From NCBI GenBank assembly GCA_017614525.1, contig JAGABS010000018.1:1-35022 (forward strand): 35,022 nucleotides of DNA. Reading direction: 5' to 3'. Position 1 is the first letter of the stretch; the number at the start of each line of letters is the position of its first letter. The translations under genes and the position numbers were made by a program. This DNA is from Alphaproteobacteria bacterium. Lineage in GTDB: Bacteria > Pseudomonadota > Alphaproteobacteria > UBA3830. Shown here piece after piece: positions 18,543-26,602 of the stretch. Under the pieces are notes generated by a model. That model saw only the letters and a list, made by a program, of their open reading frames with translations, had not been told where the DNA came from and did not search any database.

Positions 18543-18734
18543 TTTCGCGAGGACTTTCCGTCAATTACTGCGTATTAGTATTTGGGGTTGCTCAAAATAG
18601 AAGTCTAAACCAATGCATCCAGTGATCTGTAATTATTTTACCGGAGTTTACGCGTGGACTATTTTGTGTTAGCGGAGAGCGAAAAGCAACGGTTTGTTTT
18701 CTTTCGTAGGTTGATTTTTAGAAACAGCTGTTGT

Positions 18735-19220
18735 TTAAGCTTGAGTTTTATTTAAAAAATCCAAAACTCCCTGCAGAATGTAGACCGAGGCGCTTTTATC
18801 CACGACTTTTTTTCGCTTTTTTCTCGAAAGGTCAGCTTGCAACAGCACATTGGTGACAGCGCAGGTTGAAAGTCTTTCATCCCAGTACGAAAACGTTACA
18901 TTTTCAAAGTAACTTCTCAATTTTTCCGCGAATTCCAGAGTTTTCTCACATTGCGGACCGGGTTTTCCGTTCATCTGAACAGGCCATCCGAAAATTATGG
19001 CTCCGACATTATAATTTTTCACCGATTCTTTCAGTTTTACAAAATCTTTTTCGGAACCGTCTCGCGCGATTGTCGTGATTCCGCTCGCGATTCGTATCCG
19101 CTTGTCTGAGACGGCAACCCCAATGGTTTTGTCTCCGATATCCAGTCCCGCAATCACGGAATGATTCGCTAAAAGTTCGGCGACATTTATATCTTTCGGT
19201 TCACAAATAAAATTTTTCAA
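18735..19220 (-). CDS. ruvX: RuvX/YqgF RNase H-fold nuclease
   Basis: RuvX is a putative Holliday-junction resolvase with a reported role in pre-16S rRNA 5' maturation. The 161-residue protein has GLDIGDKTIGVAVSD (catalytic Asp near 27), an IIFGWPVQMNG strand, the WDERLST motif, and a late DKSASVYILQ acidic helix. The N-terminal extension of about 20 residues before GLDIG is common in alphaproteobacterial RuvX. The start appears to be TTG at 19220 with AAGGG upstream. It stands alone on the minus strand. The 192 bp between it and the 17925 gene hold nothing I can assign. Confidence 0.93.
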   Translation of the reverse strand: MKNFICEPKDINVAELLANHSVIAGLDIGDKTIGVAVSDKRIRIASGITTIARDGSEKDFVKLKESVKNYNVGAIIFGWPVQMNGKPGPQCEKTLEFAEKLRSYFENVTFSYWDERLSTCAVTNVLLQADLSRKKRKKVVDKSASVYILQGVLDFLNKTQA

Positions 19221-19224
19221 ATTC

Positions 19225-19257
19225 TTAACCCTTTTTTAAAGAGAAACTACATAAAAT
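19225..19257 (+). promoter_or_regulatory. CtrA-type box between ruvX and the 62-aa gene
   Basis: TTAA-N7-TTAAA at 19225-19240 is followed after 11 bp by TAAAAT (19252-19257) on the plus strand. It points at the gene starting at 19290. The box also lies just upstream of ruvX, which reads the other way, so it could affect both. Consensus evidence only. Confidence 0.42.
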
Positions 19258-19289
19258 TACCATAATTTTATAGATGTTGGAGAAAAAAA

Positions 19290-19478
19290 GTGCTATCGAA
19301 ACAGTCCTTGGATATCTTAATAGATTTAGTGGAAATCAAACTCAGCGCAATACTTATTCAAGATAAAGATGATTTGCGTGAGGTCAACAAACTTAAACAC
19401 TGCAAGAACGAGCTTTTGGATTTTAAAAAATCATTCAGCAAATTGCGTTCGGCAGCGCGAGCAAGAAGCGTCGTATAA
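19290..19478 (+). CDS. Small helical protein, unknown
   Basis: This is an unrecognised 62-residue protein starting at GTG 19290 with GGAG seven bases upstream. It has no signal or membrane segment and appears fully helical: a leucine/isoleucine-rich first half, then a charged stretch (KDDLREVNKLKHCKNELLDF), ending in a basic tail (SKLRSAARARSVV). The clear ribosome-binding site, coding-like composition and CtrA-type promoter make it a likely real gene. A small nucleic-acid-binding or adaptor role would be a guess. Confidence 0.6.
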   Translation: MLSKQSLDILIDLVEIKLSAILIQDKDDLREVNKLKHCKNELLDFKKSFSKLRSAARARSVV

Positions 19479-19546
19479 GCATTTGCGATTATCGTTGATC
19501 TGAATTTTCTGAATTGATGTCGTAACGTAAAGACGAAAGGTATTTT

Positions 19547-20140
19547 ATGAGATTTTTATTTGTTCCTCTGTTGGTTTGTAATGTTTTTTCGGTTCACGCT
19601 GATGTGGTGTGGCCTACGGTATTCATTGCTGCGAGATGGGTAAGTATTCCTGTTATTGTTTTAGGCTTATTGATAGAAATCGGATTCGTGAAATATTTTA
19701 CAAAAGTTGGTTGGAAGAGAGCAATTATTGTCGCGACCGTGATGAACGCGGCTTCGGCTACTGTCGGAACTATCTTGACAGCGGTAATCGGAGGAATTGT
19801 TGGATTATCAATAATGTTAAGCATAGATTGGGGATCAATACCTTATATAAGTGTATGGGGTCCTTTTGTTTTTTGGTTATATGGATATATTTTCGCGATA
19901 CTTATGAATATATGGATAGAAGGGGGTATTATTCAAATGATGCAGAAACTACCTTTTTCAAAAACCTTCCATTGGTTATTTTTTGCAAATGCCATCACTG
20001 TTGGAATGTGTATGCCCGCCTTTGCCCTTGATTCGCATTCTTGGTTATCCATCACACAAGCGATAGCAATCCCGATATTGGTAATAAGTGTCTACAGTAC
20101 GTATTTGGTATATCGTTATCGTAAATCTATTTTCAAATAA
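19547..20140 (+). CDS. Polytopic membrane protein, unknown
   Basis: This is an unrecognised 197-residue protein. It opens with a signal-like segment (MRFLFVPLLVCNVFSVHA) and then about five membrane helices (roughly residues 28-48, 59-88, 104-126, 143-160, 167-187). There is a conserved-looking VGLSIMLSIDWGSIPYI loop and a short basic tail. ATG 19547 has AAAGG six bases upstream. Its 3' end overlaps convergent trmB by 25 bp. No catalytic motif is visible. Confidence 0.72.
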   Translation: MRFLFVPLLVCNVFSVHADVVWPTVFIAARWVSIPVIVLGLLIEIGFVKYFTKVGWKRAIIVATVMNAASATVGTILTAVIGGIVGLSIMLSIDWGSIPYISVWGPFVFWLYGYIFAILMNIWIEGGIIQMMQKLPFSKTFHWLFFANAITVGMCMPAFALDSHSWLSITQAIAIPILVISVYSTYLVYRYRKSIFK

Positions 20141-20865
20141 TAGCACTTCGACCCTTTCGACAGAGCTTTTTGCTCGTAGCGGGTGCTGAGGAACCAATCG
20201 GGCTTTTGCGACAGCGTTTCGATATCGTTCGGGGCGGGAATTTTTAATTGACGGAGATTTTCCAAGACGCTTTCCATATATTCCTTGCAGTCGGTTGCGA
20301 CGACCAGCTCTTTTGTCCGATTTTTTCGAAGGTTGTCGATGAATTCCGCGGACAAAATTCTGCGTTTGTGATGTCTTTTTTTGTGCCATGGGTCGGGAAA
20401 CAGAACATAGACTCGGTCTATTGTACCTTTCGGAAATTTTTCCAGCAGCAGGCGGGCATCTCCCTTATATATGCGGACGTTCTGCAAATTGTTGACCTGA
20501 ATTTCCTTCAGTGTCGCGGCAACTCCGTTTTCGAAAGGTTCGCATCCGATAAAACCAATTTTCGGATTTTGTATAGCGTTCTGTATCAAATGTTCGCCGT
20601 GTCCGAAACCAACTTCGACGAAAATCTTTTCGAACGAAGTGTTAAACAGCGTTTCCAGAGAGACTTTTTTTTCGGAAATTTCTATTCCGTAAGTTTTGTA
20701 TAAATGCACCAGATTGTTTTTTTGAGTTTCGCTCAGTCCTCTCGCCCTTTTTCTCCCGAAGGACGGAAGGTATTTCATTTCCGCACAGTCCCTATTACAA
20801 TCATCTTTTCTTTCCGATTCTCTTTCAGAAGAAGGAAGATTGTTCGTATTCCGCATATCCAGCAT
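20116..20865 (-). CDS. trmB: tRNA (guanine-N7-)-methyltransferase TrmB
   Basis: TrmB methylates G46 in the variable loop of tRNAs using S-adenosylmethionine. The 249-residue protein has the SAM-binding EVGFGHGEHL, the acidic ILE-end at GCEPFENGV, and the family signature LFPDPWHKKRHHKRR, followed by ATDCKEYM. The ATG at 20865 has GAGGA upstream. The N-terminal 40 residues are polar and probably disordered. It is divergent from efp, with 87 bp between starts, and overlaps the membrane protein gene at its 3' end. Confidence 0.95.
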   Translation of the reverse strand: MLDMRNTNNLPSSERESERKDDCNRDCAEMKYLPSFGRKRARGLSETQKNNLVHLYKTYGIEISEKKVSLETLFNTSFEKIFVEVGFGHGEHLIQNAIQNPKIGFIGCEPFENGVAATLKEIQVNNLQNVRIYKGDARLLLEKFPKGTIDRVYVLFPDPWHKKRHHKRRILSAEFIDNLRKNRTKELVVATDCKEYMESVLENLRQLKIPAPNDIETLSQKPDWFLSTRYEQKALSKGSKCYYLKIDLR

Positions 20866-20895
20866 AATATCCTCGTAAAAATTTCACAAACACTA

Positions 20896-20924
20896 TTGGA
20901 AAAACACCGCCGACATCGTAAATT
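20896..20924 (+). promoter_or_regulatory. Putative promoter of efp
   Basis: TTGGAA (20896-20901) and TAAATT (20919-20924) are 17 bp apart, about 30 bp before the efp start. Each matches four of six consensus bases. Confidence 0.4.
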
Positions 20925-20952
20925 AATATCCGTAGAATTAAAAGGGTGTTTC

Positions 20953-21516
20953 ATGAAAATCAGCGCAAATGAGCTTAGAATCGGGGCGTTAATCGAGTAC
21001 AAGGGCAAGTTGTGGACCGCATGCAAACTGCAGCACGTAAAACCCGGGAAGGGCGGAGCCTTCGTTCAAGCGGAGCTGAAAGAAATCAAAAACGGAACAA
21101 AATTGAACGAGAGATTTCGTTCGGATGAGACTTTGGAAAAAGTTTCGCTGAATGAAGAGGAGTATCAGCTGCTGTTCCGAGACGGAGATGTTTTCACTTT
21201 CATGAACAGCAAAACTTTTGATCAGATTCAGATAAATAAGGATGTTATCGGCGAGTCGGTGCGCTTTCTGCAGGACAATATGACGGTCACGATCACTTCG
21301 TACGAGGGAGAGATAATCGGAGTTATGCTTCCTGATACGGTGGTTATGGAGATTGTTGAAGCGGAGGCTGTTGTTAAGGGGCAGACTGCGTCAGCGTCTT
21401 ACAAACCCGCGATTTTGGAGAACGGTGTGCGTATTTTAGTTCCTCCGCATATTGATGCGGGCACCAAAATTGTGGTAAATACAAATGATGGTACTTATGT
21501 AGAAAAAGCTAAGTGA
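20953..21516 (+). CDS. efp: Translation elongation factor P
   Basis: EF-P relieves ribosome stalling at polyproline stretches. The 188-residue protein has the three beta-barrel domains expected. The tip loop HVKPGKGGAF carries Lys33, the residue that many bacteria modify. The C-terminal signature appears as VPPHIDAGTKIVVNTNDGTY. ATG 20953 has AAGGG upstream; the frame is open further 5' into trmB, but the family N-terminus starts here. tRNA-Leu begins 8 bp after the stop and no terminator is visible, so efp, the tRNA and rnd may share a transcript. Confidence 0.97.
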   Translation: MKISANELRIGALIEYKGKLWTACKLQHVKPGKGGAFVQAELKEIKNGTKLNERFRSDETLEKVSLNEEEYQLLFRDGDVFTFMNSKTFDQIQINKDVIGESVRFLQDNMTVTITSYEGEIIGVMLPDTVVMEIVEAEAVVKGQTASASYKPAILENGVRILVPPHIDAGTKIVVNTNDGTYVEKAK

Positions 21517-21524
21517 CGTCAAAT

Positions 21525-21611
21525 GCCCAGATGGCGGAATTGGTAGACGCGCTAGGTTCAGGTCCTAGTCCGCGCAAGCGGGTGGAAGTTCGAGTCTTCT
21601 TTTGGGCACCA
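21525..21611 (+). tRNA. tRNA-Leu (CAG)
   Basis: This is a class II tRNA with acceptor GCCCAGA pairing with TTTGGGC (one G-T pair), an anticodon loop TTCAGGT giving CAG, a long variable arm (TCCGCGCAAGCGGGT), and T-arm GTTCGAGT. CCA is encoded at 21609-21611. It lies between efp and rnd. Confidence 0.97.
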
Positions 21612-21648
21612 TTTTCAAAAAATTCGGAGAAAGTTCAGAGAGGTATCA

Positions 21649-22257
21649 ATGAATCTTTACAAAAATGATTTGCCAAGCAATGTGTTTTTCAAAGACAGTG
21701 TCGCCATCGATACGGAAACCATGGGGTTGATGACTAAGCGTGACAGGCTGTGCCTAGTGCAGATGTGTTCCAAGGACGGCGAAGTCCACATGGTGCAAAT
21801 CGAAAAGGGGCAACAGCACAAAGCGGTGAATCTCAAAAGAATGTTGGAAAATCCGAAAATTCTGAAGATATTTCACTTTGCGAGATTCGATATCGAGATA
21901 CTGAACTATACTTTCGGAATCCGAGTTAACAATATTTACTGCACGAAGATTGCATCGAAGTTGGTCCGCACTTACACGGATCGACACGGGCTGAAAAATT
22001 TGGTGAAAGAAATTCTCGGAATTGAGATTTCGAAGCAGGAGCAGTCCTCAGATTGGGGGAGGGAAGGACTTTCTGACGAGCAGCTGAAATATGCGGCAGG
22101 AGATGTCCTATATCTGCACGATCTGAAGAAGAAGTTGGATTACATGTTAGCTAGGGAAAATCGGACAGAAATTGCAAACAGATGTTTCGAAACTCTGCAA
22201 TTGGTTTCTGATCTGGATTTGCTTGGTATATGTCCAGAGGAACTTTTTGTTCACTGA
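21649..22257 (+). CDS. rnd: Ribonuclease D, short form
   Basis: Rnd is a 3'-5' exonuclease that trims tRNA 3' ends. At 202 residues it has only the DEDDy exonuclease domain and no HRDC domains, as is common for short alphaproteobacterial forms. Motifs are AIDTETMGL (Exo I), HFARFDIEIL (Exo II), and YAAGDVLYLHDL (Exo III, with the Tyr and Asp). ATG 21649 has GAGAGG upstream. It follows directly on tRNA-Leu, a fitting partner for a tRNA-processing enzyme. Confidence 0.92.
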   Translation: MNLYKNDLPSNVFFKDSVAIDTETMGLMTKRDRLCLVQMCSKDGEVHMVQIEKGQQHKAVNLKRMLENPKILKIFHFARFDIEILNYTFGIRVNNIYCTKIASKLVRTYTDRHGLKNLVKEILGIEISKQEQSSDWGREGLSDEQLKYAAGDVLYLHDLKKKLDYMLARENRTEIANRCFETLQLVSDLDLLGICPEELFVH

Positions 22258-22276
22258 AAATTGTCTCTGTTTTTGA

Positions 22277-22301
22277 TTTGGATTCCGAATTCGGATCCAA
22301 A
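22277..22301 (+). promoter_or_regulatory. Hairpin between rnd and bioB
   Basis: TTTGGAT (22277-22283) pairs with ATCCAAA (22295-22301). A one-base bulge and a second CCG/CGG stem enclose an AATT loop. Only three T follow, so it is a poor terminator. It lies 34 bp before the bioB start and could be an rnd terminator relic or a leader element of the bio operon. No BioR-type or BirA-type operator consensus is visible. Confidence 0.45.
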
Positions 22302-22334
22302 TTTAAGTTCAAGTTCGAATAAGGAGAACCTAAT

Positions 22335-23291
22335 TTGATTAATCAGTTAAGGCAGAAAGTATTGCGAGGCGAAAAAGTATCAAAAGACGAAGCCTTGCAA
22401 TTGGTTGAGTCAGATCTCGAAAAATTATGCGAGGCTGCGAATGAAATCCGTCAGAAATTTTGCGGAGATGAATTCGAGATTTGCACCATTGTGAATGCGA
22501 AAAGTGGGAGATGTTCCGAGAATTGCAAATTTTGCGCGCAGTCTGCTCATTATAAGGTCGAAGTCGAAAAATATCCGTTGATGGACAGCGATGCGATCTT
22601 GGCTGCGGCAAAACATGATGATGCGGCGGGTGTACAAAGATTTTCTCCCGTGACTTCAGGACGGAGATTAACAAAATCTGAGCTGGAAAGCCTTTGTAAA
22701 TCCATGAAGGAAATAAGAGAGAACACGAATTTAAAAATCTGTGCGTCTTGCGGGCTGCTGGATTCGGATGATTTGCAGAAACTAAAAGAGTCGGGACTAT
22801 CCCGATATCATAACAATTTGGAGAGCTCCGAAAATTTTTTCAAAACAGTTTGCTCGACCCACACGACGGCGGATAAAGTGAAAACAATTGAAGCCGCGAA
22901 AGCGCAGGGACTTGAAGTTTGCTCCGGCGGTATCATGGGGCTTGGGGAATCGTGGGAGGATCGCATCGACATGGCCTTTATGGTACGCGATTTGGGAGCA
23001 GTGTCGATTCCCGTGAATATGCTCAGTCCGATTGTCGGAACACCTTATGAAGATAATAAGGTTTTAGGTGTAGATGAGATGCGACGGATTTGTGCGATCT
23101 ATCGTTTCATAAATCCTAAAGCATTTATCAGATTGGCGGGAGGTCGTGGTTTGCTCAAAGACAAAGGCCGCAGCTGTTTGCAGTCGGGAGCAAATGCTCT
23201 GATTTCAGGGGATATGCTGACGACGGCGGGAATTACCATCGAACGCGATTTACAAATGATCAAAGAGCTTGGATATTATGTCGCAAAATAA
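22335..23291 (+). CDS. bioB: Biotin synthase BioB
   Basis: BioB is a radical-SAM enzyme that inserts sulfur into dethiobiotin. The 318-residue protein starts at TTG 22335 with a full AAGGAG eight bases upstream. The SAM cluster motif is CSENCKFC (Cys60, 64, 67). Of the second-cluster ligands, Cys136 and Cys196 (VCSGGIMGLGE) and Arg266 are present. The position of E. coli Cys97 is Ser103 (QRFSPVTSGR), and an extra Cys139 lies near Cys136, so the auxiliary cluster may be ligated differently. It is the first gene of bioB-bioD-bioA and overlaps bioD. Confidence 0.96.
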   Translation: MINQLRQKVLRGEKVSKDEALQLVESDLEKLCEAANEIRQKFCGDEFEICTIVNAKSGRCSENCKFCAQSAHYKVEVEKYPLMDSDAILAAAKHDDAAGVQRFSPVTSGRRLTKSELESLCKSMKEIRENTNLKICASCGLLDSDDLQKLKESGLSRYHNNLESSENFFKTVCSTHTTADKVKTIEAAKAQGLEVCSGGIMGLGESWEDRIDMAFMVRDLGAVSIPVNMLSPIVGTPYEDNKVLGVDEMRRICAIYRFINPKAFIRLAGGRGLLKDKGRSCLQSGANALISGDMLTTAGITIERDLQMIKELGYYVAK

Positions 23292-23970
23292 AGGTGTTTT
23301 TGTCGTAGGAACAGGAACAGATGTCGGTAAGACATATGTTGCGGCGTTGTTGATCAGGTGTTTGAGACAGGAAGATATCAACGCGAATTACTATAAAGCG
23401 GCAGTAAGCGGAAATGCTCGCGTAGGCGGAAAACTCGTTCCCGGGGACGCTTTGTTTGTGAAAAATTTCGCAAATTTGGATACAGATCTGTCGGAAATGG
23501 TGTCATATGTTTATGAAGAACCTTTGTCTCCTCATTTGGCAGCTCGAAAGGAAGGAAATTTTGCAGATGTCAGAACGATAAAGGCTGCTTTCCGAAAGAT
23601 TTCAAGGAAATCAGATTTTGTTGTAGTCGAAGGCAGTGGCGGAGTATTGTGTCCTTTAGTTTATGATGATAAATCCAATATTTGGCTGGAAGATATAGTT
23701 CGGATTCTGCGATTGTCTGTAGTTGTCGTCGCCGATGCCGGGTTGGGAACGATTAACGCGACAGGTCTCACTGTTTGGTATTTAAAGCATAATGATTTCG
23801 ATGTGAAAGGAATTATTCTGAACAATTTTGATGAAAATAACCTTATGCACGTTGATAACAAGTACGTAATAGAAGATATAACGAGAATTCCTGTGATAGC
23901 TACAGTGAAAAAATCTTCTGAGATTTTGGACGGATTCGATTCGCGTATTCTGTATGAAAGAGAGGGTTGA
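23278..23970 (+). CDS. bioD: Dethiobiotin synthetase BioD
   Basis: BioD closes the ureido ring of dethiobiotin from DAPA, CO2 and ATP. From ATG 23278 it has 230 residues, the family norm. The P-loop is GTGTDVGKT (11-19), and VVEGSGGVLCPL carries the Mg/ATP-binding Glu-Gly-x-Gly-Gly. An in-frame TTG at 23269 is less likely. The gene starts inside the last codons of bioB and ends 2 bp before the bioA start, so the three genes are translationally coupled. Confidence 0.95.
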   Translation: MSQNKGVFVVGTGTDVGKTYVAALLIRCLRQEDINANYYKAAVSGNARVGGKLVPGDALFVKNFANLDTDLSEMVSYVYEEPLSPHLAARKEGNFADVRTIKAAFRKISRKSDFVVVEGSGGVLCPLVYDDKSNIWLEDIVRILRLSVVVVADAGLGTINATGLTVWYLKHNDFDVKGIILNNFDENNLMHVDNKYVIEDITRIPVIATVKKSSEILDGFDSRILYEREG

Positions 23971-23972
23971 AA

Positions 23973-25304
23973 ATGGATAACCTGGTCGAAAAAGATCTGA
24001 AATATATTTGGCATCCTTGCTCTCAGATGAAGGATTACGAGACTCTTCCTCCGATGATTATTAAGCGCGGGAAGGGGATCTATCTCTATGACATTCACGG
24101 GAAGAAATATATGGATATCATCAGTTCGTGGTGGTGCAATCTGCTGGGACATTGCAACGAGGATATAAACAACGAGATTAAGGAGCAGTTGGGCAGTCTC
24201 GAGCATGTTATTTTTGCGAATTTTTCTCACGAACCCGCGATAAAGTTGTGCGAAGAATTGCTGAAAATTCTTCCGAAAGGTTTGGTGAAGTTCAATTTCT
24301 CCGACAACGGTTCGGCATCTGTCGAATGCGCTTTAAAGATGAGCTTGCAATATCAATATCAGACGGGAAACTCGAAGAAAATCAAATTTATGTGCCTGTC
24401 GGAAGGGTATCACGGAGAAACCATCGGTGCGCTGTCGGTGGGTGGGCTGGATCTCTATTCCAAGATTTACAAACCGATGCTGATGAACGGCATCGTTCGT
24501 ATTGATTCTCCCGATTGCTACAGATGTCCTTACGGAAAATGTCGAGATTGTTGCAGTGTTGAGTGTTTCTGCAAGGTCAAACAAGCTTTCGAGGAATTCG
24601 CTGATGAAACCTGTGCGATAATTGTCGAACCTCTTCTTCAGGGAAGTGCCGGAATGAGAATTTATCCGCCGACCTATCTGAAAAAGCTTCGGGAAATTTG
24701 CGATCAGTACAATGTACTTTTGATTGCGGATGAAATTGCTACAGGATTTGGCAGGACGGGGAAGATGTTCGCTTGCGATTACGCGGAAATCAGCCCTGAT
24801 ATAATGTGTTTGTCAAAAGGACTGACGGGAGGGTATTTGCCAATGTCGATTACAGTTACTTCGCAGAAAATTTTTGATGCGTTTTACGACGACTATAACA
24901 AAGGCAAAGCATTTATGCACAGCCATACCTATAGTGGGAACCCATTGGGGTGTGCGGCGGCCTTGGCAGTGCAAAAAGTTCTCAGAGAACAAAATATTTT
25001 GGAAAATGCTAGAGAAACAGCTGCTTACTTACACGAAAAGTTGTCCGAAACTTTCGAAAATCATCCAAATGTCGGAGAAATTCGGCATATCGGTTTAATC
25101 AATGCAATCGAGCTTGTGAAAGATAAGAAAACAAAGGAATCTTTCGATCCGCGGTTACGCCTTGGATATCAAATCTATAAAAAAGCTTTGAATTTGGGAT
25201 TAGTCCTGCGTCCTCTTGGAGACGTGATCTATTTCAATCCGCAGTTAAATATTACAAAAGCTGAGGTGGATGAAGCGGTGAGGCTACTCATACAGGTTCT
25301 ATAA
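23973..25304 (+). CDS. bioA: DAPA aminotransferase BioA
   Basis: BioA is a PLP enzyme that converts KAPA to DAPA using SAM as amino donor. From ATG 23973, with GAGAGGG upstream, it has 443 residues. WHPCSQMKDYE is the typical BioA N-terminus. DEIATGFGRTG holds the PLP aspartate and CLSKGLTGGY the PLP lysine (Lys282). A cysteine-rich insert (CYRCPYGKCRDCC and following residues) matches a BioA subfamily that carries CYRCP. The 3' end overlaps the convergent small lipoprotein gene by 6 bp. Confidence 0.96.
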   Translation: MDNLVEKDLKYIWHPCSQMKDYETLPPMIIKRGKGIYLYDIHGKKYMDIISSWWCNLLGHCNEDINNEIKEQLGSLEHVIFANFSHEPAIKLCEELLKILPKGLVKFNFSDNGSASVECALKMSLQYQYQTGNSKKIKFMCLSEGYHGETIGALSVGGLDLYSKIYKPMLMNGIVRIDSPDCYRCPYGKCRDCCSVECFCKVKQAFEEFADETCAIIVEPLLQGSAGMRIYPPTYLKKLREICDQYNVLLIADEIATGFGRTGKMFACDYAEISPDIMCLSKGLTGGYLPMSITVTSQKIFDAFYDDYNKGKAFMHSHTYSGNPLGCAAALAVQKVLREQNILENARETAAYLHEKLSETFENHPNVGEIRHIGLINAIELVKDKKTKESFDPRLRLGYQIYKKALNLGLVLRPLGDVIYFNPQLNITKAEVDEAVRLLIQVL

Positions 25305-25460
25305 AACTGGAAATATTTCCCGCATTTCTTCCTCCAGTTGCTTTTGTTGCTGCAGGACTTGATCGTAAGAAAATGACTGCCGATCTATCGGAGGGAGGGG
25401 CGGAGTATTAATTTCGCATCCGCATAACATTACAAGTAAACATCTGAAAATTCTGTTCAT
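25299..25460 (-). CDS. Small lipoprotein, unknown
   Basis: This 53-residue protein starts at ATG 25460, overlapping the stop of the polyamine-binding protein gene as ATGA. The N-terminus MNRIFRCLLVMLCGCE resembles a lipoprotein signal, with Cys13 or Cys15 as lipid site. The mature part is proline- then glutamine/glutamate-rich (PPLPPIDRQSFSYDQVLQQQ) and probably helical at its end. Tight coupling suggests it accompanies the binding protein. A longer upstream reading would erase the signal sequence. Confidence 0.6.
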   Translation of the reverse strand: MNRIFRCLLVMLCGCEINTPPLPPIDRQSFSYDQVLQQQKQLEEEMREIFPVL

Positions 25461-26602
25461 TTCTGCGACTTTATTTTTGTTAGCAATCTTGTTCTCAGGG
25501 CTTCGATATTCGCCGAAGCGGGCTTTTCTATGTAACATTTTTTTATGAAATCCAAGGAGGGATAGATATTCTCATCGGAAATGATTTCTTTTTTGACATA
25601 TCCGTCGGCTGCGGTAACGCAATTAGCTCGATATGTGCGGTTCGTAATTTCCGCTATGACTTTCGGATTCAATAAAAATTTGAAAAATGCGTACACATTT
25701 TTGAGATGTCTTGCTCCCGCGGGAATTGCTGCGACATCTACCCACAAAGCAGTTCCCTGTTTCGGGTAGAAGAACTTAACATTTGTTCGTCCCGTATCTT
25801 TTCGAACTTTAATTATGTCTCCAGAAGTTCCCAGTGTCAGAGTAGCATTTTGCGAAGACAAATCTTCAAATCCGAATTCAGTAAATTTATATATGTACGG
25901 ACGGATTTTTTTCAAATGATCTGCCGCTTTCTGGATGTCTTCCTCATTCATTGTTTCGGGATTCAGTCCCAAGTAGCATAAAATCAGCGGGAATAGTTCT
26001 CCCGCTGAATCGTAAACGCTGAATCTTACCTTAGCCAATTTTTCCGCGTTTTTCGGATCGAGGAACATTCCCAAATCGTGTTTGTCGGCGTCGGGAAATA
26101 CTTTTTCAATGACTTCTGTGTCCATACCCATTCCCGAAATGCCGTATTGATAAGGAATTCCGTAGAGATTTTCTTTGTCGCACGAGTCTAATTTTTCCAA
26201 AATAATAGGATTGAATTTCGCGAAGTTTATTTTTTCGTGATCAATCGGCTTGTAAACTTTTGCGGTTAATTGTCGAGAAAAATGCGGCCAGGCCGTGGGG
26301 AAGACAATATCGTATTGGCTGCCTCCTGCAAGCAATTTCGCTTCCAAAATTTCATTTGAATCGAAAATATCCACCTGAACCTTTATTCCCGTCAGGTTTT
26401 CGAACATCTCAACAAACTCGTAAGGCAAATAGTCTATGCCGATTATTATATTGAGTCGTTTTTCTCGATCAAAAGGCCTGAAATCTTGTTCTTTCAATTC
26501 CCGATACAACGGCGACTTTAAACGACTCCGTTCCTCCGAGTCGGAAGAGTGGAACACATATACCAAACTCAAAACGATGATCAGCAGAAAGTATTTCTTC
26601 AT
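25457..26602 (-). CDS. Spermidine/putrescine-binding protein (PotD/PotF type)
   Basis: This 381-residue protein is the periplasmic substrate-binding component of a polyamine ABC importer. An N-terminal anchor or signal (MKKYFLLIIVLSLVYVFHSS) is followed by LNIIIGIDYLPYEFVEMFE, DIVFPTAWP, YGIPYQYGISGMGMD and VDVAAIPAGARHLKNVYAF, and the PotF-like ITNRTYRANCVTAA. No ATPase or permease genes (potABC/potGHI) lie nearby, so it must pair with components elsewhere. It is ATGA-coupled to pssA upstream and to the small lipoprotein downstream. Choice between putrescine and spermidine is not readable. Confidence 0.88.
   Translation of the reverse strand: MKKYFLLIIVLSLVYVFHSSDSEERSRLKSPLYRELKEQDFRPFDREKRLNIIIGIDYLPYEFVEMFENLTGIKVQVDIFDSNEILEAKLLAGGSQYDIVFPTAWPHFSRQLTAKVYKPIDHEKINFAKFNPIILEKLDSCDKENLYGIPYQYGISGMGMDTEVIEKVFPDADKHDLGMFLDPKNAEKLAKVRFSVYDSAGELFPLILCYLGLNPETMNEEDIQKAADHLKKIRPYIYKFTEFGFEDLSSQNATLTLGTSGDIIKVRKDTGRTNVKFFYPKQGTALWVDVAAIPAGARHLKNVYAFFKFLLNPKVIAEITNRTYRANCVTAADGYVKKEIISDENIYPSLDFIKKCYIEKPASANIEALRTRLLTKIKSQK

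Noticed and set aside
18543-18734. Non-coding RNA between the 17925 gene and ruvX
   Set aside because: Some short complementary stretches exist, but no convincing stem set, promoter or terminator was seen.
20704-20952. Extended N-terminus for EF-P
   Set aside because: The added residues are antisense to trmB. EF-P starts at the conserved MKISANELR with its own AAGGG.
22258-22334. BioR or BirA operator before bioB
   Set aside because: No TTATMKATAA-like or TTGTAAACC-like palindrome was found; only an unrelated hairpin.
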